Made by a program: the position numbers and the translations under genes
Notes under the pieces: generated by a model
The model's database searches: none
The model's input: the letters and a program-made list of their open reading frames with translations, nothing else
Told to the model about the DNA's origin: nothing
Assembly: GCA_028533045.1 (NCBI GenBank)
Contig: JAQQAP010000037.1
Span: 124,001-188,000, forward strand
Source: Spirochaetales bacterium
GTDB lineage: Bacteria > Spirochaetota > Spirochaetia > DSM-2461
Direction of reading: 5' to 3'
DNA length: 64,000 nucleotides
Shown: positions 42,301 to 51,405 of the stretch, piece after piece
Numbering within the stretch: position 1 is the first letter of the stretch
Layout of the letters: the number at the start of each line of letters is the position of its first letter

Positions 42301-44097
42301 ATGGCTGAAAAAAAGAGTGTCTACGATGAGAGCAAGATTAAAACCCTTAGCTCCCTGGAACATATACGTCTTCGATCGGGGATGTACATCGGCCGTCTGG
42401 GGGACGGTTCCAATCCGGACGACGGTATTTATATTTTATTAAAAGAGATCATTGATAACTCCATTGACGAATTCATTATGGGATTCGGTAAGAGGATCGA
42501 TATAACCCTGGAAGAGGACAAGATCGCTGTTCAGGACAGGGGACGGGGTATACCTTTGGGTAAAATCGTCGAATGTGTTTCCGTTATTAACACGGGAGCC
42601 AAGTACAACGACGATGTTTTCCAGTTTAGTGTGGGGTTGAACGGGGTTGGTACAAAGGCGGTAAACGCCCTCAGTTCCCATTTTGTTGTGCGATCCTGCC
42701 GTGACGGTCAGTTCACTATGGCCCGATTTTCCAAAGGGACACTTCTGGAAGAAAAAAAAGGGAAGGCTCCCGGCGAAGAGGACGGAACCTACTTTGAATT
42801 TATTCCCGATACAGAGATTTTTGGTGAATACGCTTTTAACAAGGAATTCATCGAGCAGCGTATGTGGAACTACGCCTGTCTAAACAAAGGTCTTCGTCTC
42901 TACTTTAACAAGCAGAAATTTGAATCAAAAAGAGGGCTTTTTGACCTCCTTGACGGGGAAGTGGACGGGGACGCCCTCTATGAAATCGGCTATTACTCGG
43001 CGGAAAAGATAGAAATCGCCTTTACCCACACCAATAATTACGGGGAAACTCATTTTTCCTTTGTGAACGGCCAGTATACCTCCGACGGAGGGACCCATCT
43101 GAGCGCCTTCCGCGAAGGGGTTCTTAAAGGGGTTAATGAGTTCTATAAAAAGAGCTACACCGGGACCGATGTACGGGAAGGTTTGTGCGGCGCCATTGCC
43201 ATTAAGGTGAAGGACCCGGTTTTCGAAAGTCAGACAAAAAACAAACTGGGCAATACCGATGTTCGGGCCTGGGTTGTTAATGAAGTCAAAGCGGGCGTGG
43301 TGGATTATCTTCACAAGAACGAAGAGCCCGCCAAGAAGCTGGAAGACAAAATTGTCAATAACGAAAAACTGCGAAAAGAGCTTAATGCTGTAAAAAAGGA
43401 AGCCAAGGCGGCGGCCAAAAAAATCAGCTTGAATATTCCCAAGCTCAAGGATTGCAAATACCACTTGAGTGACGGGGATAAGGGGAGCGGTTCCACTATT
43501 TTCATTACCGAGGGACAGTCGGCCACCGGTTCTATGGTAAGTACCCGGGACGTATATCTTCAGGCCATCTATTCTTTGCGCGGTAAACCGTGGAACTCTC
43601 AGGGTAAGGGTCGGGCGGCTATCTATAAGAACGAAGAGCTTTACAACCTCATGATGGCCCTGGGGATCGAGAACGACATTGATAATCTCCGATACGAAAG
43701 AATTGTTATTGCTACCGATGCGGATAACGACGGCTTCCATATTCGTAACCTTATGCTGACTTTCTTCCTTAACTATTTTGAGGAGCTTGTTGTGGCGGGG
43801 CACGTCTTTATCCTGGAAACTCCTCTCTTCAGGGTACGAAACAAAAAGGAAACCCGTTACTGTTACAACGAAAAGGAAAGGGACAAGGCGATGGCGGAGA
43901 TTCGCGGCCATGAAGTTACCCGATTTAAGGGATTGGGAGAGATCAGTCCCAAAGAATTCGGCCCCTTTATCGGTGAGGATATGCGAATTGTACCCGTCGA
44001 TATCAAAACCATGAAAACCGTACCGGAAACTCTGGAATTTTACATGGGTAAAAATACCCCGCAGCGACGGGATTATATTATGGAGAATCTGATTTAA
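42301..44097 (+). CDS. parE: DNA topoisomerase IV subunit B
   Basis: This 598-residue ATPase subunit shows the GHKL fold (KEIIDNSIDEFIMGF, VQDRGRGIPLG, GLNGVGTKAVNALS), a transducer domain, and TOPRIM (FITEGQSATGSM, ATDADNDGFHIRNL). The usual EGDSA reads EGQSA: the metal-binding Glu stays, but the Asp equivalent to E. coli GyrB Asp426 is Gln. The SLRGKPWNSQGKG and FRVRNKKETRYCYNE segments resemble the Bacteroidetes-type ParE. With parC it decatenates and relaxes DNA. The stop overlaps the parC start by one base. Confidence 0.92.
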   Translation: MAEKKSVYDESKIKTLSSLEHIRLRSGMYIGRLGDGSNPDDGIYILLKEIIDNSIDEFIMGFGKRIDITLEEDKIAVQDRGRGIPLGKIVECVSVINTGAKYNDDVFQFSVGLNGVGTKAVNALSSHFVVRSCRDGQFTMARFSKGTLLEEKKGKAPGEEDGTYFEFIPDTEIFGEYAFNKEFIEQRMWNYACLNKGLRLYFNKQKFESKRGLFDLLDGEVDGDALYEIGYYSAEKIEIAFTHTNNYGETHFSFVNGQYTSDGGTHLSAFREGVLKGVNEFYKKSYTGTDVREGLCGAIAIKVKDPVFESQTKNKLGNTDVRAWVVNEVKAGVVDYLHKNEEPAKKLEDKIVNNEKLRKELNAVKKEAKAAAKKISLNIPKLKDCKYHLSDGDKGSGSTIFITEGQSATGSMVSTRDVYLQAIYSLRGKPWNSQGKGRAAIYKNEELYNLMMALGIENDIDNLRYERIVIATDADNDGFHIRNLMLTFFLNYFEELVVAGHVFILETPLFRVRNKKETRYCYNEKERDKAMAEIRGHEVTRFKGLGEISPKEFGPFIGEDMRIVPVDIKTMKTVPETLEFYMGKNTPQRRDYIMENLI

Positions 44098-46028
44098 TGG
44101 CCTATATAGGAAAACTTTTTGAGAAAAACTTTCTGGAATACGCCTCCTATGTTATTAAGGAACGGGCCATTCCCCATCTTTACGATGGTCTAAAGCCTGT
44201 ACAACGGCGTATTCTTCAGTCCCTTATGGATGTGGATGACGGAAAATTCCACAAGGTGGCCAATGTGGTGGGACACTGTATGCAGTACCACCCCCACGGG
44301 GATGCTTCTATCTACGAAGCCCTGGTGAACCTGGCCAATAAGGAGATTCTGATTGACCGGCAGGGAAACTTTGGTAACATTTATACGGGAGACCCCGCTT
44401 CCGCCGCCCGATATATCGAATGTCGTCTCCTGCCTAAGGCCAAGGAGCTCCTCTATAACCCGGAAATCACCGATTTTACCGAGTCCTACGACGGGCGACG
44501 CAAAGAGCCCATTACTTTTCCTGCGAAAATCCCTCTCGTTTTGATTCTGGGGGCGGAAGGTATTGCCGTAGGTATGTCTACGAAGATTCTCCCCCATAAC
44601 TTTATCGAGGTGCTGGAGGCCGTCAGATCAGCCTTAAACGGGGAATCTTTTCAGCTTTTTCCCGACTTCCCCACCGGTGGTATGATCGATGTTAGCGATT
44701 ACCAGGACGGTATGGGCAAGATTATTACCCGGGCGAAGCTGGATACAAAGGACGATAAGCGGATCCTGGTTAAGGAGCTGCCCTACGGCACCACCACAGA
44801 GTCTCTTATTGCTTCCATTGAGAGTGCTGCCAAGAAGAATAAGATAAAAGTGGGAGCCATTAGCGATTTTACTGCGGAAGAGGTAGAAATTGAGATAAAA
44901 CTTCCTCGCGGTGTTCATGCAAGAGACGTGATTGACGGTCTTTACGCCTTTACCGACTGTGAAAGTTCCATAAGCTGTAATCTGCTCCTCATAAACGAAG
45001 AGAAACCGGTTAAGATGACCGTCACTCAGGTGATTCAGCACCATGCGGGGCAGCTTGTCGACATTCTTAAGAAGGAATTGAAGCTGGAAGAGGGCAAGCT
45101 CCTCGACAAAATCCATATTCGCACTTTGGAAAGAATCTTTATTGAAGAGAGAATCTACAAGAATATCGAAGAGATGAAGTCCCCCGAGACGATTAATCAG
45201 GCTGTCCGTGACGGATTTAAACCCTTCATGGATGAGATTAAGAGGCCCATCACGGAAGAGGATCTGGAACATCTCCTAAAGATTCCTATTCGTCGCATCT
45301 CCCTCTATGATATCGAGAAGATGAAGCGGGAGATCAAGGAACTTCAGATGCGCCTTAAGCAGGTCCGCCATCATCTGCGACATCTCACCGAGTATGCCAT
45401 AAGCTATATCGAATCGGTTCTGGAAGGAGCTGCCAAGGGTTTTGAAAGACGAACCGAGCTTCTTTCCATTGAGCGGGTGGATATCCGTGATGCGGCCCAG
45501 CGTAATCTCAAAATGCGTTACGACGGGGATACGGGATACCTGGGTTACGATGTTTCCAAGGGGAAAACTCTCTTTGACTGTTCCCTCTACGACAAGATGA
45601 TTGTTATTAAGAAGGACGGTTCCTACTATGCACAGCCCGTAACGGATAAGGCCTTTGTGGGAAAGGGAATCCTTTACTGCGGTCTGGCCGACAAGGAGAC
45701 TATGGAGAACACCATCTTCACCTTGATCTACCGGAACAAGGAGAACAATTATCCCTATATTAAGCGTTGTAAAGTAACCGCCTTTATCATGAATCGTAAT
45801 TATGAAATGGTACCGGACGAGGGCAAGCTGATTAAGTTCACCACAGCGGAAGATGTCTCTGCCGTGGTTGATTTTAAGCAAAAGAGCCTCATCCAGACGG
45901 CCGACTATTTTCCTGTGGAAAACTATCTGGTGAAGGGCGTAAAAGCCCGGGGCGTCCGAATCAAGCCCAAGGAATTCAACGGGGCCCGCTTTATTAAAAC
46001 CAAGACTCTGGAATCCAAGGGTAACTAG
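44097..46028 (+). CDS. parC: DNA topoisomerase IV subunit A
   Basis: This 643-residue breakage-reunion subunit has YVIKERAIPHLYDGLKPVQR, HPHGDASIYEALV, and the catalytic Tyr in SAARYIECRL. The position matching E. coli ParC Ser80 (HPHGDS) is Ala here (HPHGDA), while Glu84 is kept. The C-terminal domain is short and lacks a long run of gyrase-type beta-propeller blades, in line with topoisomerase IV of this subgroup. It is translationally coupled to parE. Confidence 0.92.
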   Translation: MAYIGKLFEKNFLEYASYVIKERAIPHLYDGLKPVQRRILQSLMDVDDGKFHKVANVVGHCMQYHPHGDASIYEALVNLANKEILIDRQGNFGNIYTGDPASAARYIECRLLPKAKELLYNPEITDFTESYDGRRKEPITFPAKIPLVLILGAEGIAVGMSTKILPHNFIEVLEAVRSALNGESFQLFPDFPTGGMIDVSDYQDGMGKIITRAKLDTKDDKRILVKELPYGTTTESLIASIESAAKKNKIKVGAISDFTAEEVEIEIKLPRGVHARDVIDGLYAFTDCESSISCNLLLINEEKPVKMTVTQVIQHHAGQLVDILKKELKLEEGKLLDKIHIRTLERIFIEERIYKNIEEMKSPETINQAVRDGFKPFMDEIKRPITEEDLEHLLKIPIRRISLYDIEKMKREIKELQMRLKQVRHHLRHLTEYAISYIESVLEGAAKGFERRTELLSIERVDIRDAAQRNLKMRYDGDTGYLGYDVSKGKTLFDCSLYDKMIVIKKDGSYYAQPVTDKAFVGKGILYCGLADKETMENTIFTLIYRNKENNYPYIKRCKVTAFIMNRNYEMVPDEGKLIKFTTAEDVSAVVDFKQKSLIQTADYFPVENYLVKGVKARGVRIKPKEFNGARFIKTKTLESKGN

Positions 46029-46657
46029 TTTACAACGGTAATATTACCGCCGGTTCCTCCCGCAGGGGCCGGCGCTTCCAGGGGAACTTTCTTTTTCTTT
46101 ATCACCACAGTTTTATAGAAACCAAATACCGCCCCGCAGGCTCCTCCCACAATGTGGGAAATCTGTGAAATATCATCTCCCCGGTAGATGGCAAGAAATT
46201 CTTTTAATAAATAGAGCACCAGAACCAGAAAGAAGGTTAGGGGGATCTCTCCCCACTTGATATTGGCAAAGGAGACAAGGAGTATCATCATAAAGGCTAT
46301 TCCGCTGGAGCCCATTAGAGCTGTGGGGAATACAATTCCATTTACCAGTCCGTTAATCAGGGCGGTAATAAAAATCATCCACAGGAGTGAAGCTGAGCCG
46401 TATTTCTCCTCCAATATAGGGCCTAAAAGGAGAATAAGCATCATGTTGTTAAGAAGATGATCCCACCCCTCGTGTCCAAAGACATGGGAGATGACCCTTA
46501 CATATGAGGCAAGGGAGTCCATACGAAAGGTGAGGGAGCCTTCTGCAGTAAAAAAACGTTCCACAAGACCGGGGACGAGGTAGAGATCAAGGGCCATGAT
46601 GGCGGTACATATAAGGGCAAAGGTAATGGTTACCGGGGCATTATACTTAACTTTCAT
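46025..46657 (-). CDS. Rhomboid-family intramembrane serine protease
   Basis: Start ATG 46657 (MKVKYNAPVTITFAL) is chosen because longer frames have no membrane-protein character. The 210-residue protein has about six membrane helices, the HVFGHEGWDHLLNNMM loop with conserved Asn, catalytic Ser118 (MGSSG) and His168 (ISHIVGGACG). A Gly/Pro/Ala-rich tail ends the protein. Substrates are unknown. It converges with parC (4-bp overlap) and diverges from the phosphatase gene. Confidence 0.9.
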   Translation of the reverse strand: MKVKYNAPVTITFALICTAIMALDLYLVPGLVERFFTAEGSLTFRMDSLASYVRVISHVFGHEGWDHLLNNMMLILLLGPILEEKYGSASLLWMIFITALINGLVNGIVFPTALMGSSGIAFMMILLVSFANIKWGEIPLTFFLVLVLYLLKEFLAIYRGDDISQISHIVGGACGAVFGFYKTVVIKKKKVPLEAPAPAGGTGGNITVVN

Positions 46658-46681
46658 ACTTTCAATATCGGGTTCCCTCCC

Positions 46682-46710
46682 TTGATCCTGTAGCAAGTTT
46701 CCCCTATAAT
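46682..46710 (+). promoter_or_regulatory. Leaderless-type promoter of the phosphatase gene
   Basis: TTGATC (46682-46687) and a perfect TATAAT (46705-46710) are 17 nt apart. The -10 box ends 7 nt before the ATG at 46718, with no SD. The predicted start point falls at or one base before the ATG. Confidence 0.7.
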
Positions 46711-46717
46711 CGTAGCC

Positions 46718-47200
46718 ATGAAAAAATACCGGATAATGTTTGTCTGTCTGGGTAATATCTGTCGATCCCCTTTGGCTCACGGAATCTTTGAGAAGCTCCT
46801 TAAGGATGCTAATCTGGACGGTGTGGTCGATGTTGAATCGTCCGGTACCAGCGGATTTCACCGCGGCGAGAAGCCCGATCCCCGTATGACGGGAGTAGCG
46901 GCCAGTCACGGAGTTCCTCTCGACCACCTTAGGTCACAGCAATTTAAAAAAGAAGATTTGGAAAATTTTGATTTGATCCTGCCCATGGACAGGGAGAATC
47001 AAGAACACATCAAAAAAATGATGACCAGTAAGGATCAAAAGGAAAAGGTAAAGCTTTTCCGCGATTACGATCCGGAAGGAAAGGGACTGGAAGTACCCGA
47101 TCCCTATTACGGCGGCCCCTCGGGCTTCGAAAAGGTCTACAATATTGCCGAAAGAACCTGCCGTTCTCTTCTGGGGGATGTAAAACCCCTTGTCGTCTAA
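46718..47200 (+). CDS. Low-molecular-weight protein tyrosine phosphatase
   Basis: This 160-residue phosphatase has the P-loop C(X)5R at Cys10-Arg16 (FVCLGNICRSPLAHG) and the general-acid Asp in VPDPYYGG. SSGTSGFHRGEKPDPRM is also typical. Physiological substrates are unknown; it could also be of the arsenate-reductase-like type, but DPYY favours tyrosine phosphatase. It overlaps the next gene by 11 bp. Confidence 0.94.
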   Translation: MKKYRIMFVCLGNICRSPLAHGIFEKLLKDANLDGVVDVESSGTSGFHRGEKPDPRMTGVAASHGVPLDHLRSQQFKKEDLENFDLILPMDRENQEHIKKMMTSKDQKEKVKLFRDYDPEGKGLEVPDPYYGGPSGFEKVYNIAERTCRSLLGDVKPLVV

Positions 47201-48083
47201 AAACAGTCGCCCCCAACAGTTTAGCTCTCTTAAAGAAGCAATAGCAGATATAAAGGGAAGGGATGTACAGATAACTTCATCCCTTCCTCTTTCCGGGGGA
47301 GATATAAACGACGCTTTTAAGCTTACTCTAAGCGATGGGGGCTCCCTTTTTCTAAAGAAAAATTCCCGCAATAATCTCTCCTTCTTCTCCTGTGAAATGG
47401 GGGCTCTGAGAGAGATGGAACGGGTGGGGGAGATAGGAATCCCCCATGCCCTGGGGAGGGGCGTAGAGGGCTCTGAGTCGTTTCTCTTGCTTGAATTTAT
47501 TGAGAGTGCGCCCATGAGGGGCAACTACTGGGAGGATTTTGGCCGTTCCCTGGCTCGTTTCCATTTAGCAGGTCGCGGCGCCCAATTTGGCTTCTTTGAA
47601 GATAACTACATTGGTTCTACCCTGCAAAAAAACGATGGGAAGGAGAGCTGGGTTGATTTTTTCCGTGAGAATCGTCTGGACTACCAGGCGCGGCTCGCCT
47701 CGAATTATATGGGAGGTAGTTTGGCCAGGGCCATGATTTCCTTTCTGGACAGGCTGGAAAACTATCTTCCCGAACCGGAATATCCCTCCCTGATTCACGG
47801 GGATTTATGGTCGGGAAATGTCCTGTGCGGTCCCGATGGTAAGGCTTGGATTATCGATCCCGCAGCATATTATGGTCACGGAGAAGCGGACTTGGCCATG
47901 ACCGAACTGTTTGGTAAGTATCCGGAAGCTTTTTATTCTTCCTATAGCAATGAAAATCCCATAGATCCTGAGTATGAAGATAGAAAGGATATCTATAACC
48001 TTTATCATCTCCTGAATCATCTGAATATGTTCGGTTCATCCTATTTAGGTTCGGTTCGGACCATTCTCAATCGTTTCGTCTAG
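47190..48083 (+). CDS. Fructosamine-kinase family protein
   Basis: Start TTG 47190 overlaps the phosphatase stop by 11 bp; no better start is seen. The 297-residue protein is of the FN3K family: GGDINDAFKLTLSDGGSLFLKK, LARFHLAG, FGFFEDNYIGSTLQKN, LIHGDLWSGNVL (catalytic loop) and IIDPAAYYGHGEADLAM (metal Asp). FN3K enzymes phosphorylate ketosamines on glycated protein and so start deglycation. Its coupling to a small phosphatase gene also occurs in other bacteria and suggests a shared repair role (inference). Confidence 0.9.
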   Translation: MSSKNSRPQQFSSLKEAIADIKGRDVQITSSLPLSGGDINDAFKLTLSDGGSLFLKKNSRNNLSFFSCEMGALREMERVGEIGIPHALGRGVEGSESFLLLEFIESAPMRGNYWEDFGRSLARFHLAGRGAQFGFFEDNYIGSTLQKNDGKESWVDFFRENRLDYQARLASNYMGGSLARAMISFLDRLENYLPEPEYPSLIHGDLWSGNVLCGPDGKAWIIDPAAYYGHGEADLAMTELFGKYPEAFYSSYSNENPIDPEYEDRKDIYNLYHLLNHLNMFGSSYLGSVRTILNRFV

Positions 48084-48086
48084 TTT

Positions 48087-50045
48087 CTAACTTTCCAGGC
48101 CGGCCAGCTCTTCTGTTACCTCTTCCCAACGATAGGAAAGTTCAATCTCTTTCTCTTTGATCTGTTCCAGTTCGGAAGAGATTCGGGCCGACTCTTTTCC
48201 ATCGGAGTAGACCTCGGGCTTGGAGAGCTCTCCTTCCCATTTCTGCTGTTCTTCACCCAGTTGGGAAATCTCTTCCATCAGACTTTCTTCCTCTCTTCGG
48301 AGGCGTCTTATCCGGGCTTTGAGCTTTTTCTCTTCCTCTCGGGAGAGTTGCGAACTAGTCTCGGAGGGGGCAGAGGAGGAGCTAGGAGCTGCTTTGTCTT
48401 TCTGTGGCTGGGGCGTCTCTTCTTCCCCTTCCTTTTGCTCTTTTTTCCACATATAGTAGGAGTAATCGCCCTGGAAAAGAACAGGACCTTCGGGAGTCAG
48501 TTCCAGAACCTTTTCCGCCAGCTGTTCAATGAAATAGCGGTCATGGGAAACAAAAATTAGGGTGCCTTTGTAGCTTTTAAGGGCTTCCAGAAGAATATCT
48601 TTTGAGTGGATATCCAAGTGGTTGGTGGGCTCATCCATGATAAGAAGGTTAAAAGGCTGGAGAAGCATCTTTAGCAGGGCCAGTCGGTTCTTTTCTCCCC
48701 CGGAGAGGAAGGATACCTTCTTGTATATATCATCACCGGAGAAGAGAAAGGCCCCGGCCATGGTACGCAGGCGGGGGATATCCGCTGTTTGAGCGCTTTT
48801 TTCCAACTCTTCAAGTACGGAAAGGGACGGGTCGAGCTCCTTATCCTGTTCCTGGGCGAAGTAACCCACGGAAACATGGGCGCCGTTGTTTACGGTCCCT
48901 TCGAATTCCCCGTCACGACCGGCTAAAATACGCATGAGAGTGGATTTCCCCGCACCGTTCACGCCGGCTACAACCAGCTTTTCACCTTTTTCCAGGGTGA
49001 AGCTAAAATTATCTATTACACGATGTTCCCCGTCGTAGCTTTTGGAAAGCCCTTCTATCTCCTGGACTATTTTACCGGAGTGGGGCGGTTCGGGAAAGGA
49101 GAGGGACATCTTTCGCAGGTTATCGGGAATCTCAATTCTTTCCATCTTCTCGAGCATTTTTACCCGGGATTGCACCTGAGCAGCCTTGGTTGCTTTGGCA
49201 CGGAATCGTCGGATAAAGTCCTCATGTTTGGCTATCTCTTCCTGTTGCTGCTCGTAAGCCGCCATAAGACTGCCTAGTTCCTGTTCACGCTGTTTCTGGT
49301 ATTTACTATAGGTCCCTTTGTAGATCTTCAGGCGGCCCAGAAAAAGTTCCCCCACCTCCTTAATGGTAGAGTCCAGAAAGTAACGGTCATGGGACACGAG
49401 AATCACCCCGCCGTGGTAGTCGGAAAGAAAGTCGCGCAGCCAGTTACGGGCTTCCAGGTCCAGATAGTTGGTCGGCTCATCAAGAAATAGAAAGTCGGGA
49501 GACTTCAAGAGCAGCTTTGCCAGGGCGATTCGCATCTGCCATCCCCCGGAGAAAGCGGAAGCCGCCTTGTTTAAATCGGAGTCGCTAAATCCCAAACCGC
49601 TGAGAATACGGCCGATAGAAGCCTCTCTGTGGTAGTAGCCGCTTGTCTCGGCCCTTTCATGGATAAAATGGAGCTCTTCCACAAGCTCCTGACTCTCTTC
49701 GTCTGAAAGGTCAGGTGTCTTGAGTTTTTCCCCGATTCCATCTGCCCGCTCCAGTTCCAGGCGAATCTCCTCATAGGCCGATTCGGCCTCGTCAAAAAGA
49801 GTGCTTCCCCTATGAACAAGGCCGGACTGGGGCAAGTACCCAAGTGTGGCGCCTTTTTGCAGGACAATCGTACCCCTGTCCGCTTCAATATGCCGGGAAA
49901 GAATCTTGAGAAAGGTGGACTTACCGCAGCCGTTGGAACCGGCTATGGCGATCCGGCTCTTCTCAGAAAGATTAAGATTGATATCCTTCAGGAGGTCCCG
50001 GTCGCCATAGGCCAGAGAGAGGCCGGAGATCTGGAGATATGCCAT
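48087..50045 (-). CDS. ABC-F family ATPase
   Basis: This 652-residue soluble protein has two ABC cassettes. The first has Walker A GSNGCGKST and signature FSGGWQMRIALA; the second has GVNGAGKST and LSGGEKNRLALL. Between them is the P-site tRNA interaction motif region (about 240-310, rich in Lys/Arg/Gln). A charged coiled-coil follows (about 560-640), as in Uup/YdiF. No membrane helices are present. ABC-F proteins act on the ribosome in translation or antibiotic protection. The start shares one base with the lipoprotein gene upstream. Confidence 0.92.
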   Translation of the reverse strand: MAYLQISGLSLAYGDRDLLKDINLNLSEKSRIAIAGSNGCGKSTFLKILSRHIEADRGTIVLQKGATLGYLPQSGLVHRGSTLFDEAESAYEEIRLELERADGIGEKLKTPDLSDEESQELVEELHFIHERAETSGYYHREASIGRILSGLGFSDSDLNKAASAFSGGWQMRIALAKLLLKSPDFLFLDEPTNYLDLEARNWLRDFLSDYHGGVILVSHDRYFLDSTIKEVGELFLGRLKIYKGTYSKYQKQREQELGSLMAAYEQQQEEIAKHEDFIRRFRAKATKAAQVQSRVKMLEKMERIEIPDNLRKMSLSFPEPPHSGKIVQEIEGLSKSYDGEHRVIDNFSFTLEKGEKLVVAGVNGAGKSTLMRILAGRDGEFEGTVNNGAHVSVGYFAQEQDKELDPSLSVLEELEKSAQTADIPRLRTMAGAFLFSGDDIYKKVSFLSGGEKNRLALLKMLLQPFNLLIMDEPTNHLDIHSKDILLEALKSYKGTLIFVSHDRYFIEQLAEKVLELTPEGPVLFQGDYSYYMWKKEQKEGEEETPQPQKDKAAPSSSSAPSETSSQLSREEEKKLKARIRRLRREEESLMEEISQLGEEQQKWEGELSKPEVYSDGKESARISSELEQIKEKEIELSYRWEEVTEELAGLES

Positions 50046-51367
50046 TAGTCGGTAAGGCTTGTGTCGGATTCATCGGCGCTTTTTTTGGGCGCCGTAAAAT
50101 ACATGGTAATGGGATCGTAAAAATCATCGTTTGTGACAACCGACTCTCCATTCACATAACGATCGGGAATTTGAAGGAGTTGCACCCCGTCCTCTTTAAG
50201 AGTAAAAAGGAGGTGAAGACGTTCGCCGTTACTGAATATAAAGGTCATTCCCCCGTCGTATTTTTCCTTAATGGAATAGTCCGGGAAAAGGTTAAAGGAG
50301 ATTCGCCCATTGTCCCCGGCTGCAGAAGAAACCACTTTCCGGGAGATAAGAGCTGACTTTTTGGTCCAGGTAAAACGTCCTCCCTCCTTGAACTCAAGAT
50401 TCCCATAGGCAGCGCTGGAATAGACAGGCCCTTCATCAATAAAAGAGAAAAGCTGTTCATCCCGGGCGTCCTGGGCCTGCATGATAAGTTCCTCCACAGG
50501 TGTGGCAAGGCGTACAAAACCCTCGATGTATTCTTGATCTTCATAGTTATACTGAATGGAAAGGCGGTATTCCGAATAGACATCAATACGGAAGGTTGTT
50601 CCCAGGAAGGCGTATTTCTTATAGGCCGTGTTGGATATTTTATCGTATTCTACGGAAACTTCCCTTTCCCGGGTCTTTAAATAGATGGTTTTATTTTCCC
50701 CGTCAATATAGAGTCGGTATTCATCGCGGAAAGTGTTCATATCGATGCGGCCCTGGCTCTTCATGCTGTAGAAGTAATCGGGACGCCAATCCCTGTCTAC
50801 AATATTTTCCAGGTTGATATCTTCTTCGATTCGGGCATTAATAACGTCTTTTTCACCGTCAACTTCATTATATACGGTAAGATAATAGTCGTAAGTATAA
50901 CCAATGACTCCGTCTTCCGTAAGAAGCTTGTACCAATGGCCGGTCATATTTCCAATCTGAACTTCCTCCGCTTCCCGGCCGATTACCTTCATAATCTGGC
51001 CTTCCCTCAGTTTATAGATATTTTCCGAGGAGGAGTCGGGCCTTTCTCTTAGAGGGAGATTCTGCTGACATTGGGCAAAGGCCGATTTGTAAGTCTGAAA
51101 ATCTTTAAGGGCCTCGTCACGCTCGTCTTCGCTGTCAAAGAGAGCCACATCCCAAATATCAAATTCCCTTTTTTCCTTGGTCTCCGGAATAAGAACCAGA
51201 TAGATATCATTAATATCGGACTGGGTAATTACCCGAACGGGAGTACCGGTCTGAACGGCCGATTCATCGTCGGACCAGTAAACAAAACCATATCCTAGAT
51301 ATCTTTTGCAACCGGTAATAAATAGAAGACTAATAAGGAATAAAGAGAGAATTATTTTCTTGTTCAT
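50045..51367 (-). CDS. Lipoprotein with SH3-like domain
   Basis: This 440-residue lipoprotein has a signal peptide and lipobox (LLFITGC, lipidated Cys20). A bacterial SH3-like region spans about 104-165 (LPLRERPDSSSENIYKLREG, HWYKLLTEDGVIGYTYDYYL). The remaining ~270 residues form a beta-rich domain with no family I recognise. Envelope localisation is expected; binding to peptidoglycan or protein by the SH3-like part is possible. The -10 box lies 9 nt before the ATG. Confidence 0.82.
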   Translation of the reverse strand: MNKKIILSLFLISLLFITGCKRYLGYGFVYWSDDESAVQTGTPVRVITQSDINDIYLVLIPETKEKREFDIWDVALFDSEDERDEALKDFQTYKSAFAQCQQNLPLRERPDSSSENIYKLREGQIMKVIGREAEEVQIGNMTGHWYKLLTEDGVIGYTYDYYLTVYNEVDGEKDVINARIEEDINLENIVDRDWRPDYFYSMKSQGRIDMNTFRDEYRLYIDGENKTIYLKTREREVSVEYDKISNTAYKKYAFLGTTFRIDVYSEYRLSIQYNYEDQEYIEGFVRLATPVEELIMQAQDARDEQLFSFIDEGPVYSSAAYGNLEFKEGGRFTWTKKSALISRKVVSSAAGDNGRISFNLFPDYSIKEKYDGGMTFIFSNGERLHLLFTLKEDGVQLLQIPDRYVNGESVVTNDDFYDPITMYFTAPKKSADESDTSLTD

Positions 51368-51376
51368 AGGACGATC

Positions 51377-51405
51377 ATTTTACAAGAAAAAGAGAGGAAA
51401 ATCAA
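51377..51405 (-). promoter_or_regulatory. Near-leaderless promoter of the SH3 lipoprotein gene
   Basis: TTGATT (51400-51405) and TAAAAT (51377-51382) on the minus strand are 17 nt apart. The -10 box ends 9 nt before the ATG, giving a leader of about 2 nt. The -35 box overlaps the stop codon of the gene upstream. Confidence 0.55.

Noticed and set aside
42196-42363. Longer N-terminus of the Cache-PAS-GGDEF protein
   Set aside because: It would run through the parE promoter and start codon; a strong AGGGGAG SD lies before TTG 42195.
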